Below, piece after piece: positions 34,100-42,891 of a DNA stretch of 64,000 bases. The stretch's first letter is position 1, and the number at the start of each line of letters is the position of its first letter. The stretch comes from Sinorhizobium sp. BG8 (GTDB lineage: Bacteria; Pseudomonadota; Alphaproteobacteria; Rhizobiales; Rhizobiaceae). Where the stretch lies: contig NZ_CP044011.1 in NCBI RefSeq assembly GCF_016864555.1, positions 3,615,501 to 3,679,500 of the forward strand, in the 5' to 3' direction. The notes beneath the pieces were generated by a model. The model did no database searches. It was given only the letters and a program-made list of their open reading frames with translations, and was not told where the DNA came from. A program made the translations under genes and the position numbers.

Positions 34100-35434
34100 A
34101 TGCGACCGAGCACCCGTTACGCACAGAGTGGCGACCTCAGTATTGCCTATCAGGTGGTGGGCGACGGGCCGCTCGACCTCGTCTACGTGCCGGGCTGGGT
34201 CTCCAATCTGGACCATGCGTGGGAATTTCCGCGCATGGTGCATGTCTTCAATCGGCTGAGTAGCTTCGCGCGGCTGATCCTGTTCGACAAACGCGGCACG
34301 GGCCTCTCGGATCGCAACGTCGGCTATCCGACGCTCGAGCAGCGCATGCAGGACGTCAGGGCCGTCATGGACGCGGCGGGGTCGCGGCGCGCGGCGCTTG
34401 TCGGCACCTCCGAGGGCGGCAACATGTGCATGCTCTTCGCGGCCACCTACCCGGAGCGGACCGCCGCGCTGGTCCTGTACGGCTGTTTTGCCAAGGGGCT
34501 CTGGGCGCCGGACTATCCATGGGGAAAGACCCGCGACGAGGTCGAGCAGGAACTTGCCATGATCGCGCGCGACTGGGGCGGCCCCTTCGACATGAGCAAT
34601 GCCGCCCCCACGCTCCAGCACGACCAGGAGGCGCGCAACTGGCTCGCCGGTTACTTCAGAAACTCGGCCTCGCCACAGGATGCAATCTCGCTCTGGCGCT
34701 GGAACACCGAGATCGACGTTCGTGACATACTCAGTGCAATCCATGTGCCCACCCTCGTGCTGCACCGGGCCGGCGACCGCTGGGTGAACGTCGCGGAGGG
34801 CCGTTTCGTCGCCGACCGGATCGGCGAAGCCAGATGGGCGGAACTGCCGGGAGACGACCATGTCATCTGGGCGGGAGATGTTGACCGGACACTGGATGAG
34901 ATCGAAGAGTTCCTGACGGGCGTGCGACCTGCGCCGGCATACGAACGTGTCCTCCTCACCGTTCTCTTCACCGACATCGTCGGCTCCACCGCAGTGGCGG
35001 CCAACCTCGGCGACGAAGCCTGGAGGGCGCTTCTCAAACGCCACGACGATGCCGTGCGCGAAGAACTGCAGCGCCATGGCGGCACTGCGGTGAAATCGCT
35101 CGGCGACGGATTTCTCGCGACCTTTCAGGGTCCGACGAAGGCAATCCAGTGCGCCGGCGCAATCCGCGACCGCGCGGCCGCCCTCGGTCTCGACATTCGC
35201 GCAGCGCTCCACACGGGCGAGTGCGAAAGACACGGCGGGGACCTCAGCGGTATCGCCGTGCATCTCGCCTCGCGGCTTCTGCCACATGCGGGGGCGGGAG
35301 AAATCATTCTTTCACGGACAGTGAAGGACCTCGTTGTCGGATCGGGCGTCACGTTCGAGACCCGGGGCGAGGTTGCGCTGCGCGATGTCCCGGGTATCTG
35401 GCAGCTCTACGTCGCACGCATTCCACCGGAATAG
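34100..35434 (+). CDS. Alpha/beta hydrolase fused to class III nucleotide cyclase
   Basis: A 444-residue soluble fusion. Residues 1-275 are an alpha/beta hydrolase with an apparently complete triad: Ser104 in GTSEGG, Asp226 in RAGDRW and His254 in GDDHVIWAGD. Residues 284-440 form a class III cyclase domain with metal Asp292 in FTDIVGST and Asp336 in GDGFLATF. The layout is that of Mycobacterium tuberculosis Rv1900c (LipJ). The hydrolase domain may sense an ester or lipid and control cyclic nucleotide synthesis. It follows the CocE-like gene by 62 bases on the same strand. Confidence 0.9.
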   Translation: MRPSTRYAQSGDLSIAYQVVGDGPLDLVYVPGWVSNLDHAWEFPRMVHVFNRLSSFARLILFDKRGTGLSDRNVGYPTLEQRMQDVRAVMDAAGSRRAALVGTSEGGNMCMLFAATYPERTAALVLYGCFAKGLWAPDYPWGKTRDEVEQELAMIARDWGGPFDMSNAAPTLQHDQEARNWLAGYFRNSASPQDAISLWRWNTEIDVRDILSAIHVPTLVLHRAGDRWVNVAEGRFVADRIGEARWAELPGDDHVIWAGDVDRTLDEIEEFLTGVRPAPAYERVLLTVLFTDIVGSTAVAANLGDEAWRALLKRHDDAVREELQRHGGTAVKSLGDGFLATFQGPTKAIQCAGAIRDRAAALGLDIRAALHTGECERHGGDLSGIAVHLASRLLPHAGAGEIILSRTVKDLVVGSGVTFETRGEVALRDVPGIWQLYVARIPPE

Positions 35435-35479
35435 GCATCGCTGGATTTCATCGCAAATGAAAGATCGCCGGCGCCGAGC

Positions 35480-35881
35480 CTATCGGCGCGACAGGCGTCT
35501 CAAGGCCTCGAGCGCCCGCTCCGCATCCGCAGCCGGCACGAAGATGTGGTCATGATGGTAGGCGGCGACCACGTTGGCGCTCACGCCCTCCCCGGTCAGC
35601 GCGGCGGAGACAGCAGCGGTCAGGCCGACCGCCTCGAGCGAGGAATGAACCGTGAGCGTGATCATCCGCATCGGAGCGCTTGCGGCGAGCTCTTCGGCGA
35701 CGGCCACCTCGGCCGGAAGGATCAGTGTCAGGCCTTCTCGTTCCCGGAAGTAGCAAAGCACACGAGGGTCACTCGTGCGAGCGACATCCTCATGCGGCAC
35801 CGTACAGAAAACGAATTCGCCACCCGCGAGCGACGGTTCCAACTCCGCAAGAAGCCTGTCGAGGTCGGTGATACCGTTCAT
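35480..35881 (-). CDS. ACT-domain protein
   Basis: A 133-residue protein with two ACT-like halves: an N-terminal part with GGEFVFCTVPHEDV and CYFREREGLTLILP, and a C-terminal part with MITLTVHSSLEAVGLTAAVS and NVVAAYHHDHIFVP. Such small ACT proteins bind amino acids, but their partners are mostly unknown. Its ATG overlaps the esterase stop (ATGA at 35878-35881), so it is translated from the same mRNA. It converges on the hydrolase-cyclase gene. Confidence 0.8.
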   Translation of the reverse strand: MNGITDLDRLLAELEPSLAGGEFVFCTVPHEDVARTSDPRVLCYFREREGLTLILPAEVAVAEELAASAPMRMITLTVHSSLEAVGLTAAVSAALTGEGVSANVVAAYHHDHIFVPAADAERALEALRRLSRR

Positions 35882-36807
35882 GTCGAGCGAGTTCCGGCCA
35901 TTCTCGAAACGGCCGCGCACAATGCCGAGAACCCCTCCCGCGCCCCCTCGCTCATATGGCGTGCCCGCAGCCAGGCATGGATCATCTGCGGCTCCTCCCT
36001 GAACTCGACCGGAACGCCTGCCGCTCCAAGCCGCGTCGCATAGTGGCGCGCATCGTCACGCAGCGGGTCGAAGAAGGCCGCAGTGATATAGGAAGGCGGC
36101 AGTCCGGCGAGATCCTTCGCAAGCAGCGGGAACGCATAGACATCCCCCTTCGGAGCCTTCACGACATCGCGGTAGTAAGAGACGTCCGCCGTCGTCAGGC
36201 CGGGAGCCTGCGCCATCTCGGCGTAAGATCCGGAGACAAGATCACCGCCGAGCGCGGGATAGATGAGCACCTGGCCGGCGATGGGCCCTGCTCCCACATC
36301 CCTGGCGTTCAGCACGATCCCTGCCGTGAGATTGCCGCCCGCACTGTCGCCGATGACGACGACCGGACGCGAGGAGGCGAGAAGATCGAGGAGAACTGCC
36401 CAGCAATCCTCGAAAGCCGCCAGCCAGACATGCTCGGGCGCCAGGCGATAATCCACAGAGACAAGTTCCGCCTTGGCCGCGTGAGCGATCTCCGCGCAGA
36501 TGGAATCATGGCTGTTCAGCGAGCCGACCACGAAGCCACCTCCGTGGATGTAGAGCAGCCGCGTCTGCGTGCTCACCACGGACGGGCGGTAGTAGCGAAC
36601 CGGAACCCTTCCCGCCACCAGCCCGTCTGCCTTGTGCATTCCCGGAGGCGGCGGCGCGTCGAATTCGGCGCACAACGCGTCGTACCAGCCGCGTTGCTGC
36701 GCAATCGAGCCATGAACGGCGTCCGCCGGATAAAACGCCTCGCAGCGCGCGTGAAAGGCGAGAATTCCCGGCTCCGTCGGCATGGGTCTATGCGAATCCT
36801 GGGTCAT
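35878..36807 (-). CDS. Hormone-sensitive-lipase-family esterase
   Basis: A 309-residue alpha/beta hydrolase of the HSL (family IV) group: oxyanion motif HGGGF, nucleophile Ser in GDSAGG, an acid in FFDPLRDDA and His in MIHAWL. It hydrolyses short-chain esters or carboxylic amides; the natural substrate is unknown. The ATG at 36807 is chosen over a TTG at 36828. It is coupled to the ACT-domain gene. Confidence 0.85.
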   Translation of the reverse strand: MTQDSHRPMPTEPGILAFHARCEAFYPADAVHGSIAQQRGWYDALCAEFDAPPPPGMHKADGLVAGRVPVRYYRPSVVSTQTRLLYIHGGGFVVGSLNSHDSICAEIAHAAKAELVSVDYRLAPEHVWLAAFEDCWAVLLDLLASSRPVVVIGDSAGGNLTAGIVLNARDVGAGPIAGQVLIYPALGGDLVSGSYAEMAQAPGLTTADVSYYRDVVKAPKGDVYAFPLLAKDLAGLPPSYITAAFFDPLRDDARHYATRLGAAGVPVEFREEPQMIHAWLRARHMSEGAREGFSALCAAVSRMAGTRST

Positions 36808-36993
36808 GTCGGATATCTCGTTTGCCAACGCCCGGTGCGACGAGCTCCAAACGCCTGGCCGTGACTAAAGTTCTGGTCTCTCCGGCAATATTCAATGCCG
36901 CTTTCGTGGTCGCCGATGATCCACCAGCGCCGGTGACTGATCAGGTTGCGTCCAATCCACATCGCACGCACCCCTTGCACCGCATCGATCGCT

Positions 36994-37542
36994 CTAGAAT
37001 GTCGGCGGCGTGCAGGCGCTGATGACCTCGCATGCGACGGGACCGACGCATCGGAAACGATGCGGCCGGCGGCTTTCGAAATAGTACGCGTCGCCAGGCC
37101 CAAGGATGCGCCGCTCGTCGTCGACGGTCACTTCGAGTCTACCGGATAGCACGATACCACCCTCTTCCCCTTCATGCACGAGCGGCACCTTCCCTGTGTC
37201 AGAACCAGGCTGGTAGCACTCCTTGAGGATCTGCAGGCTTCTGCCGAAGAGGTTGTCACCGATCTGCCGGTAAGAGATGGGCCCCTTACCGATCTCGACG
37301 AGTTCGTCCGCCCGGTAGAAGGCCTTCCTCGGCCGTTCCGGTTCGAAGGCAAAGAACTCCGCAAGTCCTATGGGGATGCCGTCTAGGATCCGCTTGAGAG
37401 CACCGACCGACGGATTGGTGGAGTTGGACTCGATCAGCGATATCGTCGAATTGGTGACCCCCGCGCGCTTTGCCAGTTCGCGCTGCGAGAGATCATGCAT
37501 CATACGAATATGGCGCAACCGGCTCCCTATATCGACCGACAT
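36994..37542 (-). CDS. XRE-family regulator with C-terminal cupin (PuuR-like)
   Basis: A 182-residue protein. Residues 5-60 are an XRE/Cro helix-turn-helix (LSQRELAKRAGVTNSTISLIES) and residues 110-178 a cupin (HEGEEGGIVLSGRLEV, then LGPGDAYYFESRRPHRF). PuuR, the putrescine repressor, has this layout. It is divergent from an omega-amino acid:pyruvate aminotransferase, with palindromes in the shared gap, so it probably responds to an amine or amino acid and controls that gene and itself. Confidence 0.87.
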   Translation of the reverse strand: MSVDIGSRLRHIRMMHDLSQRELAKRAGVTNSTISLIESNSTNPSVGALKRILDGIPIGLAEFFAFEPERPRKAFYRADELVEIGKGPISYRQIGDNLFGRSLQILKECYQPGSDTGKVPLVHEGEEGGIVLSGRLEVTVDDERRILGPGDAYYFESRRPHRFRCVGPVACEVISACTPPTF

Positions 37543-37563
37543 GACGACTCCCTGTTGAGCTTG

Positions 37564-37589
37564 TTCGAAATATCGAAAACCTAGTTTTC
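37564..37589. promoter_or_regulatory. Overlapping palindromes between the XRE-cupin and aminotransferase genes
   Basis: TTCGA-aata-TCGAA (37564-37577) overlaps GAAAAC-cta-GTTTTC (37575-37589). Both are AT-rich and lie 22 bases upstream of the regulator start. They are candidate operators for the XRE-cupin regulator. Confidence 0.5.
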
Positions 37590-37685
37590 CAACTTCATAT
37601 TTTTCAATGGGTTGATGTCAACAAGAAAAGGACTTGTTCGCACCGGCAAATCATGGCGTCAATCCTCCCACCAGAGGAGTTTTTC

Positions 37686-39023
37686 ATGAACGTTCATAAC
37701 AAGCCCAATGCACCGGTACTCGACAGCTACTGGATGCCTTTCACCGCCAACCGCCAGTTCAAGGCTGCCCCGCGCCTCCTCGCAAGCGCCGAGGGCATGC
37801 ACTACACCAGCGTCGATGGCCGCACCATTCTCGATGGAACGGCCGGTCTGTGGTGCGTCAACGCCGGCCACGGCCGTCGCCAGATCGCCGCAGCCGTCGA
37901 GCGCCAGTTGACCACCATGGACTTCGCTCCTTCCTTCCAGATGGGGCACCCGATCGCTTTCGATTTTGCAGAACGTCTCGCCGAGATCGCTCCGGGCCCG
38001 GCCGGCGCCAAGCTCGATCGCGTGTTCTTCACTGGTTCGGGTTCGGAATCGGTCGACACGGCGCTCAAGATCGCGCTCGCCTACCAGCGCTCGATCGGCC
38101 AGGGCACGCGCACGCGCCTCATCGGCCGCGAACGCGGCTATCACGGTGTCGGCTTCGGCGGCATCTCCGTCGGCGGCATCGTCAACAATCGGCGCGTCTT
38201 CCCGCAACTGCCGGGTTCCGATCACCTTCGCCACACCCATGACCTTGCCAAGAACGCCTTCGTGAAGGGCCAGCCGGAACACGGCGCGGAACTGGCAGAC
38301 GACCTCGAAAGACTGGTCGCCCTCCACGGCGCCGAAACGATCGCTGCGTGCATCGTCGAACCCGTCGCCGGCTCCACCGGCGTTCTGATCCCGCCGAAGG
38401 GCTACCTGGAGCGGCTGCGCGCGATCTGCGACAAGCACGGCATCCTCCTGATCTTCGACGAAGTGATCACAGGTTTCGGCCGCCTGGGCGCTGCCTTCGC
38501 CACCGATTACTTCGGCGTGACGCCAGATCTGGTGACGACCGCCAAGGGTCTCACCAACGGAGCCATTCCGATGGGCGCCGTCTTCGCCAGCCGCAAGGTG
38601 CACGATGCCCTGATGAACGGTCCGGAAAGCCAGATCGAGCTGTTCCACGGCTACACCTACTCCGGCCACCCGGCCGCCTGTGCCGCTGGTATCGCGACGC
38701 TCGATATCTACCGTGACGAGGGCCTGCTGACCCGCGCGGCGGACCTGCAGGAAACGTGGCATGAAGCGATGCATTCGCTGAAGGGCCTGCCGCACGTGAT
38801 CGACGTGCGCACGATCGGGCTGATCGCCGGCATCGAGCTTCAGTCGCGCGACGGCGCACCGGGCGCTCGCGCCTACGACGTCTTCGTCGATTGCTTCGAG
38901 AAGGGCCTGCTTATCCGCGTGACCGGCGACATCGTCGCTTTCTCTCCGCCGCTGATCGCGGAGAAGAAGCATGTGGAAGAGATCGTTTCGATGTTCGCAG
39001 ACGCCTTGAAGCGCGCCGCGTAA
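37686..39023 (+). CDS. Omega-amino acid (beta-alanine):pyruvate aminotransferase
   Basis: A 445-residue class III PLP aminotransferase. PLP-binding Lys287 is in TTAKGLTNG, Asp258 in FDEVITGFGR, and the N-terminal LDSYWMPFTANRQFKAAPRL resembles the Pseudomonas omega-amino acid transaminase, as does HGYTYSGHP. It transfers an omega-amino group (beta-alanine, or possibly GABA, putrescine or taurine) to pyruvate. An AGAGGAG ribosome binding site precedes the ATG, and a strong terminator follows the stop. Divergent regulation by the XRE-cupin protein is likely. Confidence 0.9.
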   Translation: MNVHNKPNAPVLDSYWMPFTANRQFKAAPRLLASAEGMHYTSVDGRTILDGTAGLWCVNAGHGRRQIAAAVERQLTTMDFAPSFQMGHPIAFDFAERLAEIAPGPAGAKLDRVFFTGSGSESVDTALKIALAYQRSIGQGTRTRLIGRERGYHGVGFGGISVGGIVNNRRVFPQLPGSDHLRHTHDLAKNAFVKGQPEHGAELADDLERLVALHGAETIAACIVEPVAGSTGVLIPPKGYLERLRAICDKHGILLIFDEVITGFGRLGAAFATDYFGVTPDLVTTAKGLTNGAIPMGAVFASRKVHDALMNGPESQIELFHGYTYSGHPAACAAGIATLDIYRDEGLLTRAADLQETWHEAMHSLKGLPHVIDVRTIGLIAGIELQSRDGAPGARAYDVFVDCFEKGLLIRVTGDIVAFSPPLIAEKKHVEEIVSMFADALKRAA

Positions 39024-39043
39024 GCGATTCCGCTTTCTAACTA

Positions 39044-39089
39044 AAAAGCCTCCGGGCGCCGCGGATCTCAGCGGCGCCCGGAGGCTTTT
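39044..39089 (+). terminator. Strong rho-independent terminator
   Basis: AAAAGCCTCCGGGCGCCGC and GCGGCGCCCGGAGGCTTTT pair perfectly over 19 bp with an 8-base loop, ending in TTTT. It closes the aminotransferase transcript. Confidence 0.93.
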
Positions 39090-39156
39090 GAGCCGATACT
39101 TACGCTGACGCGACGTACGTCTTGCATCCCGCCTGCCCTCTATATTAACTGCCGCA

Positions 39157-40065
39157 ATGGCGTTCACCCTCAGGCAGTTGCAGTATTTCATCGCCGTCGC
39201 GGAACAGGGCTCGATCACCCGCGCCGCGCAGAACCTCTCCATCTCCCAGTCTTCGATCACCGAAGCCATCAAGGAACTGGAAAGTGACCTCGGCGTGGAA
39301 CTTTTCGAGCGCCATCCCCGCGGACTGACGACGACCCACAACGGTCATCAGTTCCTCCGCCACGCCACCAAGATCCTCGCCGACGTTTCGGACGCCCGGC
39401 GCTCCTTCTCAGAAAATCCGGCGACCGAGAAAGGACAGCTCAATCTCGGCGTCACGTCGCTCGTCGCCGGTTACGTGCTCTCGGATCTCTTGGCACGCTA
39501 CCGCCGTGCTTTTCCTGGCATCAATGTGAGCGCCATCGAGGACAACGGTTCCTACCTGGAACACCTGCTCATCGGCGGCGAGCTCGATGTGGCCGTCATG
39601 GTGATCTCCAACCTTCGCGACCGCATGGCGCTCCAGGCGGAGATTCTGGAAACGTCGCCCTATCGGCTGTGGCTTCCACTCGGCCATCCTCTCGTATCGG
39701 CGGACATCATCTCGGTCAGCGATATCGCCAAAGAGCCGCTGATCATGCTGACCGTGGACGAAATCGAGGAGAACACCGGCAAGCTTCTGACCGCTCTTGG
39801 TGCCCGTCCGCATGTCGCCTTCCGCACGCGCTCGGTCGAAGCGGTGAGAAGTCTCGTTGCGACAGGCGCGGGCATCGCCCTCCTGCCCGATCTTGTCTAC
39901 CGCCCCTGGTCGCTGGAAGGCGACCGCATCGAGAGCCGGGACGTTTCCGGCTCCCTTCCCGTCGTCCAGGTCGGCATGGTCTGGCGAAAGGGTTCGAGCC
40001 TGCCCCAGTCGGCACGCGATTTCGTGGGGATTGCCGAGGCGCTGAGAAGCGGGCGCGGACGCTAG
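39157..40065 (+). CDS. LysR-family transcriptional regulator
   Basis: A 302-residue LysR regulator: helix-turn-helix at residues 1-60 (FTLRQLQYFIAVAEQGSITR, then LSISQSSITEAIKELESDLG) and a periplasmic-binding-protein-like effector domain (about 90-295; NLGVTSLVAGYVL). It lies between the omega-transaminase terminator and the frameshifted aminotransferase, convergent with the latter. Its targets are not evident. Confidence 0.88.
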   Translation: MAFTLRQLQYFIAVAEQGSITRAAQNLSISQSSITEAIKELESDLGVELFERHPRGLTTTHNGHQFLRHATKILADVSDARRSFSENPATEKGQLNLGVTSLVAGYVLSDLLARYRRAFPGINVSAIEDNGSYLEHLLIGGELDVAVMVISNLRDRMALQAEILETSPYRLWLPLGHPLVSADIISVSDIAKEPLIMLTVDEIEENTGKLLTALGARPHVAFRTRSVEAVRSLVATGAGIALLPDLVYRPWSLEGDRIESRDVSGSLPVVQVGMVWRKGSSLPQSARDFVGIAEALRSGRGR

Positions 40066-40101
40066 GCGGAAAGACCGCCCATATCGCTGCGCGCCGAAGC
40101 G

Positions 40102-41300
40102 TCAGTGCCGGCCGACGAGTTTCGGCGCACGCGACACGGAGCGGAGAGCCTCGGCGAGCCTGCCGACCTGGGAAGGCAGAAGGCCCGCGATGTTGATGCG
40201 GCCGCTTGCAGTTCCGTACACGCCAAATTCCTCGCGCAGCCGGTTCATCTGATGACTGTCGAGCGGCAGCAGCGAGAACATGCCCTTCTGATTGCGCAGC
40301 GCCTGATATTCGGCTGGCGCCCGAAGATCCAGGAGCATGTCGGACAGGTCCCTGCGGATTTCGGCGACACGGCGACGGCACGCTTCCAGTTCAGAAAGCC
40401 ACGTTTGCGGGCTTTCGAACAGGCAAGACGCGATGGCAGCTCCGTGTTCGGGCGGCATGGAATAGTTCGCCCGCGTTATTCTCTCGAGCGTGGCACGGAT
40501 GTTCGAAAGGAGCCCCGCGTCGGGCGCGATAACCATCGCCGCGCCCGTCCGCTCACAGTAGAGGCCCATGTTCTTGGAGCAGCTTGCGGCAACGAGAACG
40601 GTGTCGAGGACGTTGGAGAGCAGGCGCAGACCTGCAGCGTCATGCTCAACCCCGTCGCCGAAACCCTGATAGGCCATGTCGACCAGGGGCACGAGACCCC
40701 TGCCCTTGCAGAGCTCGGCGAACTGCCGCCACTGTTCGATGGACGGATCGATGCCCGTGGGATTGTGGCAGCAGCCGTGGAGAAGGACGACGTCACCCTC
40801 CTGCGCCGCGTCGAGGTCTGCGATCGCAGCCTCGATATCCAGTCCCGCCGCGCCCTCTTGCCAGCGGAACGATCTCACCCGCAGTCCTGCCGCCGTCATG
40901 ATCGGGCGATGGTTCACATAGCCGGGATCGGTGCTCCATACCGTCGCATGGGAGAGACTAGCGCGATGAAATCGGCAAGCACCCTGAGTGCGCCGGTCCC
41001 ACCGACCGTCTGGATGGTGCATTGGCGACCGAGGGTCTCGGCACCTTCGCCGAGCAGAAACCTCGAAATCCCCGCGTTGAACGCCGCGTTCCCGGAGAGC
41101 GCCCGATAGGACTTGGAAGTGGCAGCGGCAGCGAGACGGGCCTCGGCCTCCCGCACGGCACGCATGACCGGGGTCTGTCCCGAGGCGTCGCGATAGACAC
41201 CCACGATAAGGTCCATCTTCTCAGCCCGGCGATCTTGCCCGAATGAGTTGATCAGGGCCCACAAGGGATCGGGTTCGGCGATTTGCAGAGTGGCGAGCAT
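40102..41300 (-). pseudogene. Aromatic/aspartate aminotransferase (TyrB-like), single-base frameshift
   Basis: Two reading frames together make one class I aminotransferase. Codons from the ATG at 41300 give the N-terminal 120 residues ending TVGGTGALRVLADFIALVS; the -1 frame from about 40950 continues HATVWSTDPGYVNHRPI to the stop at 40102. Adding one base to the GGG run at 40950-40952 restores the frame as ...ALVSPHATVWSTDP... and a 399-residue protein, the normal length of TyrB/AspC. PLP-binding Lys remains in SCSKNMGLYCERTG and the rest is well conserved. Either a recent mutation or a homopolymer sequencing error; the intact enzyme would transaminate aromatic amino acids or aspartate with 2-oxoglutarate. 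The DMT exporter gene lies just upstream on the same strand. Confidence 0.88.
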
Positions 41301-41322
41301 TGGTTCCCTCGTAGGCTTGAAT

Positions 41323-42234
41323 TCAGTAACGGTTTGCCAGGATCACGCCCGTCGTGATGACGAGAATGCCAGCGGCGGTCGGAAGGGTGAGCCCCTCCCC
41401 AAGAACGGGAATCGCCAGGAGGCTTGCCAGGGCCGGCGCGAGCGACCCGATAGCCGAGCTTCTGGAGGCGCCGAGCCTGGAGACAGCAAAGGCATAACCC
41501 ACGGTCGAGACGAGGCCGACGCCCACTCCCTGGACCAGAACGAAGGGGAGTGCCTGGTGCAACGTGAACTGACCGAGATGGGTGGTGGCCGCGCCTGTGA
41601 TCATCATTGCGACAATGACGGTCAGCGAGCAGACGGACAGAAGCAGTCCATTGGATATCGCATCGACGCCGGTCCGCTTGAGGCCGATCGTGTAGGCGCC
41701 CCACACGAGGCTTGCGAGCAGAAGGAAGCCGACGCCGCGCATCATCTCCGCGGTGATCGCATGCCGTTGACCGGCAACGATTCCGGCGACACCTGCAAGG
41801 ATCAGCGCAAGTGGAAGCCAGCGTTTCCTCGGCACGCACCTTCGTTCGAACAGGTAGCTCAGCAAGGCGACGGAAAGGGGTGCAGTACCCGCGATCAGGG
41901 CGCCGACATAGGCGGTTGAAGTCGTCCGCGCCCCTTCCGAGACGATGAGGAAAAACGGCACGCCCCCGAGCAACACCAATGCCGCGTCCCTCAACGAAAC
42001 TCTCCGAAGCGCTGAAAGCCTCGCCGGGAGAGCAGGGAGAAGCGCGATGATGGGGATCGCAAAACGAATGACCGCGACGTCGGCCGGGGCAAGCGGCGAT
42101 GCACCGATGGCCCGCATGCTCAGCGCAAAGCCCGCCCAGGCCATCACGACGACGAAGAGAACGATGTAGCCGGCCGTCGCAGGGCCAAACAGTCCATTTG
42201 CGGGTTTGGGCAAGTCTGACGCGAGATCGGTCAT
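41323..42234 (-). CDS. EamA/DMT-family transporter
   Basis: A 303-residue inner-membrane protein with ten hydrophobic segments in two EamA repeats (about residues 20-155 and 170-300). Such proteins often export amino acids or metabolites. It is transcribed with the frameshifted aminotransferase downstream and is divergent from an Lrp-type regulator, which suggests amino-acid efflux or overflow control. The exact substrate is unknown. Confidence 0.85.
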   Translation of the reverse strand: MTDLASDLPKPANGLFGPATAGYIVLFVVVMAWAGFALSMRAIGASPLAPADVAVIRFAIPIIALLPALPARLSALRRVSLRDAALVLLGGVPFFLIVSEGARTTSTAYVGALIAGTAPLSVALLSYLFERRCVPRKRWLPLALILAGVAGIVAGQRHAITAEMMRGVGFLLLASLVWGAYTIGLKRTGVDAISNGLLLSVCSLTVIVAMMITGAATTHLGQFTLHQALPFVLVQGVGVGLVSTVGYAFAVSRLGASRSSAIGSLAPALASLLAIPVLGEGLTLPTAAGILVITTGVILANRY

Positions 42235-42350
42235 TGCGGGGCCTCAGTGTTGGATGGCCTCCATGTTATGCTTCTATGAGTGCTATTTTCTTGCTACTTC
42301 ACTGTCGGTTAGAACGAAATTTGGCAGAATCTGCTAAAAATGGAGGACGA

Positions 42351-42806
42351 ATGGACGACAAAGACAGGCAGATCATCTGGGCGCTACAGAAAGAGGGCCG
42401 GCTTTCCAATCAGGAGCTTTCCGAGAAGGTCGCCCTGTCTCCGTCGCCGTGCCTGCGCCGGCTACGCCTTCTCGAGGAGGCCAAGGTCATCAAGGGTTAC
42501 ACCGCGATCGTCGACGAGGAAGCCTACGGCCTGCCGATCACCGCCTTCGTGCGCATCAGGCTCGAACGCCATTCCGAGGCATCAGTCGCGGCCTTCGAGC
42601 GAAAGGTGCGCACGATCGACAGCATTCAGGACTGCTACGTAATGACCGGCGAGGCCGACTATCTCCTTCGCGTGCTGGTCGAGAGCCTCAAGGACTACGA
42701 GCAGTTCGTGCGAACCCAATTGCACAACATCGAAGGCATTGCGGCGATCGACACGAGCTTCGCCTACGGAACCGTCAAGAGGGCGACGGTCTTTCCCCGG
42801 CTCTAG
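42351..42806 (+). CDS. Lrp/AsnC-family transcriptional regulator
   Basis: A 151-residue regulator with an N-terminal winged helix (MDDKDRQIIWALQKEGRLSN, then LSPSPCLRRLRLLEE) and a C-terminal RAM/ACT-like ligand domain (about residues 65-145, with CYVMTGEADYLLRV). It responds to an amino acid. TGGAGGA lies six bases before the ATG. It is divergent from the DMT exporter and aminotransferase, its probable targets. Confidence 0.9.
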   Translation: MDDKDRQIIWALQKEGRLSNQELSEKVALSPSPCLRRLRLLEEAKVIKGYTAIVDEEAYGLPITAFVRIRLERHSEASVAAFERKVRTIDSIQDCYVMTGEADYLLRVLVESLKDYEQFVRTQLHNIEGIAAIDTSFAYGTVKRATVFPRL

Positions 42807-42891
42807 TCGAGCCTGGGCTGTCGGGGGAGTGACGTTCGCATTGGCGGCGACGTCCCAAGCGCCCCCACGAGGGCGACGGATGTTGTTGAAG

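Noticed and set aside
40102-41300. Programmed -1 frameshifting in the aminotransferase
   Set aside because: No heptameric slippery site or downstream pseudoknot is seen, and family members are encoded in a single frame; a simple indel explains it.
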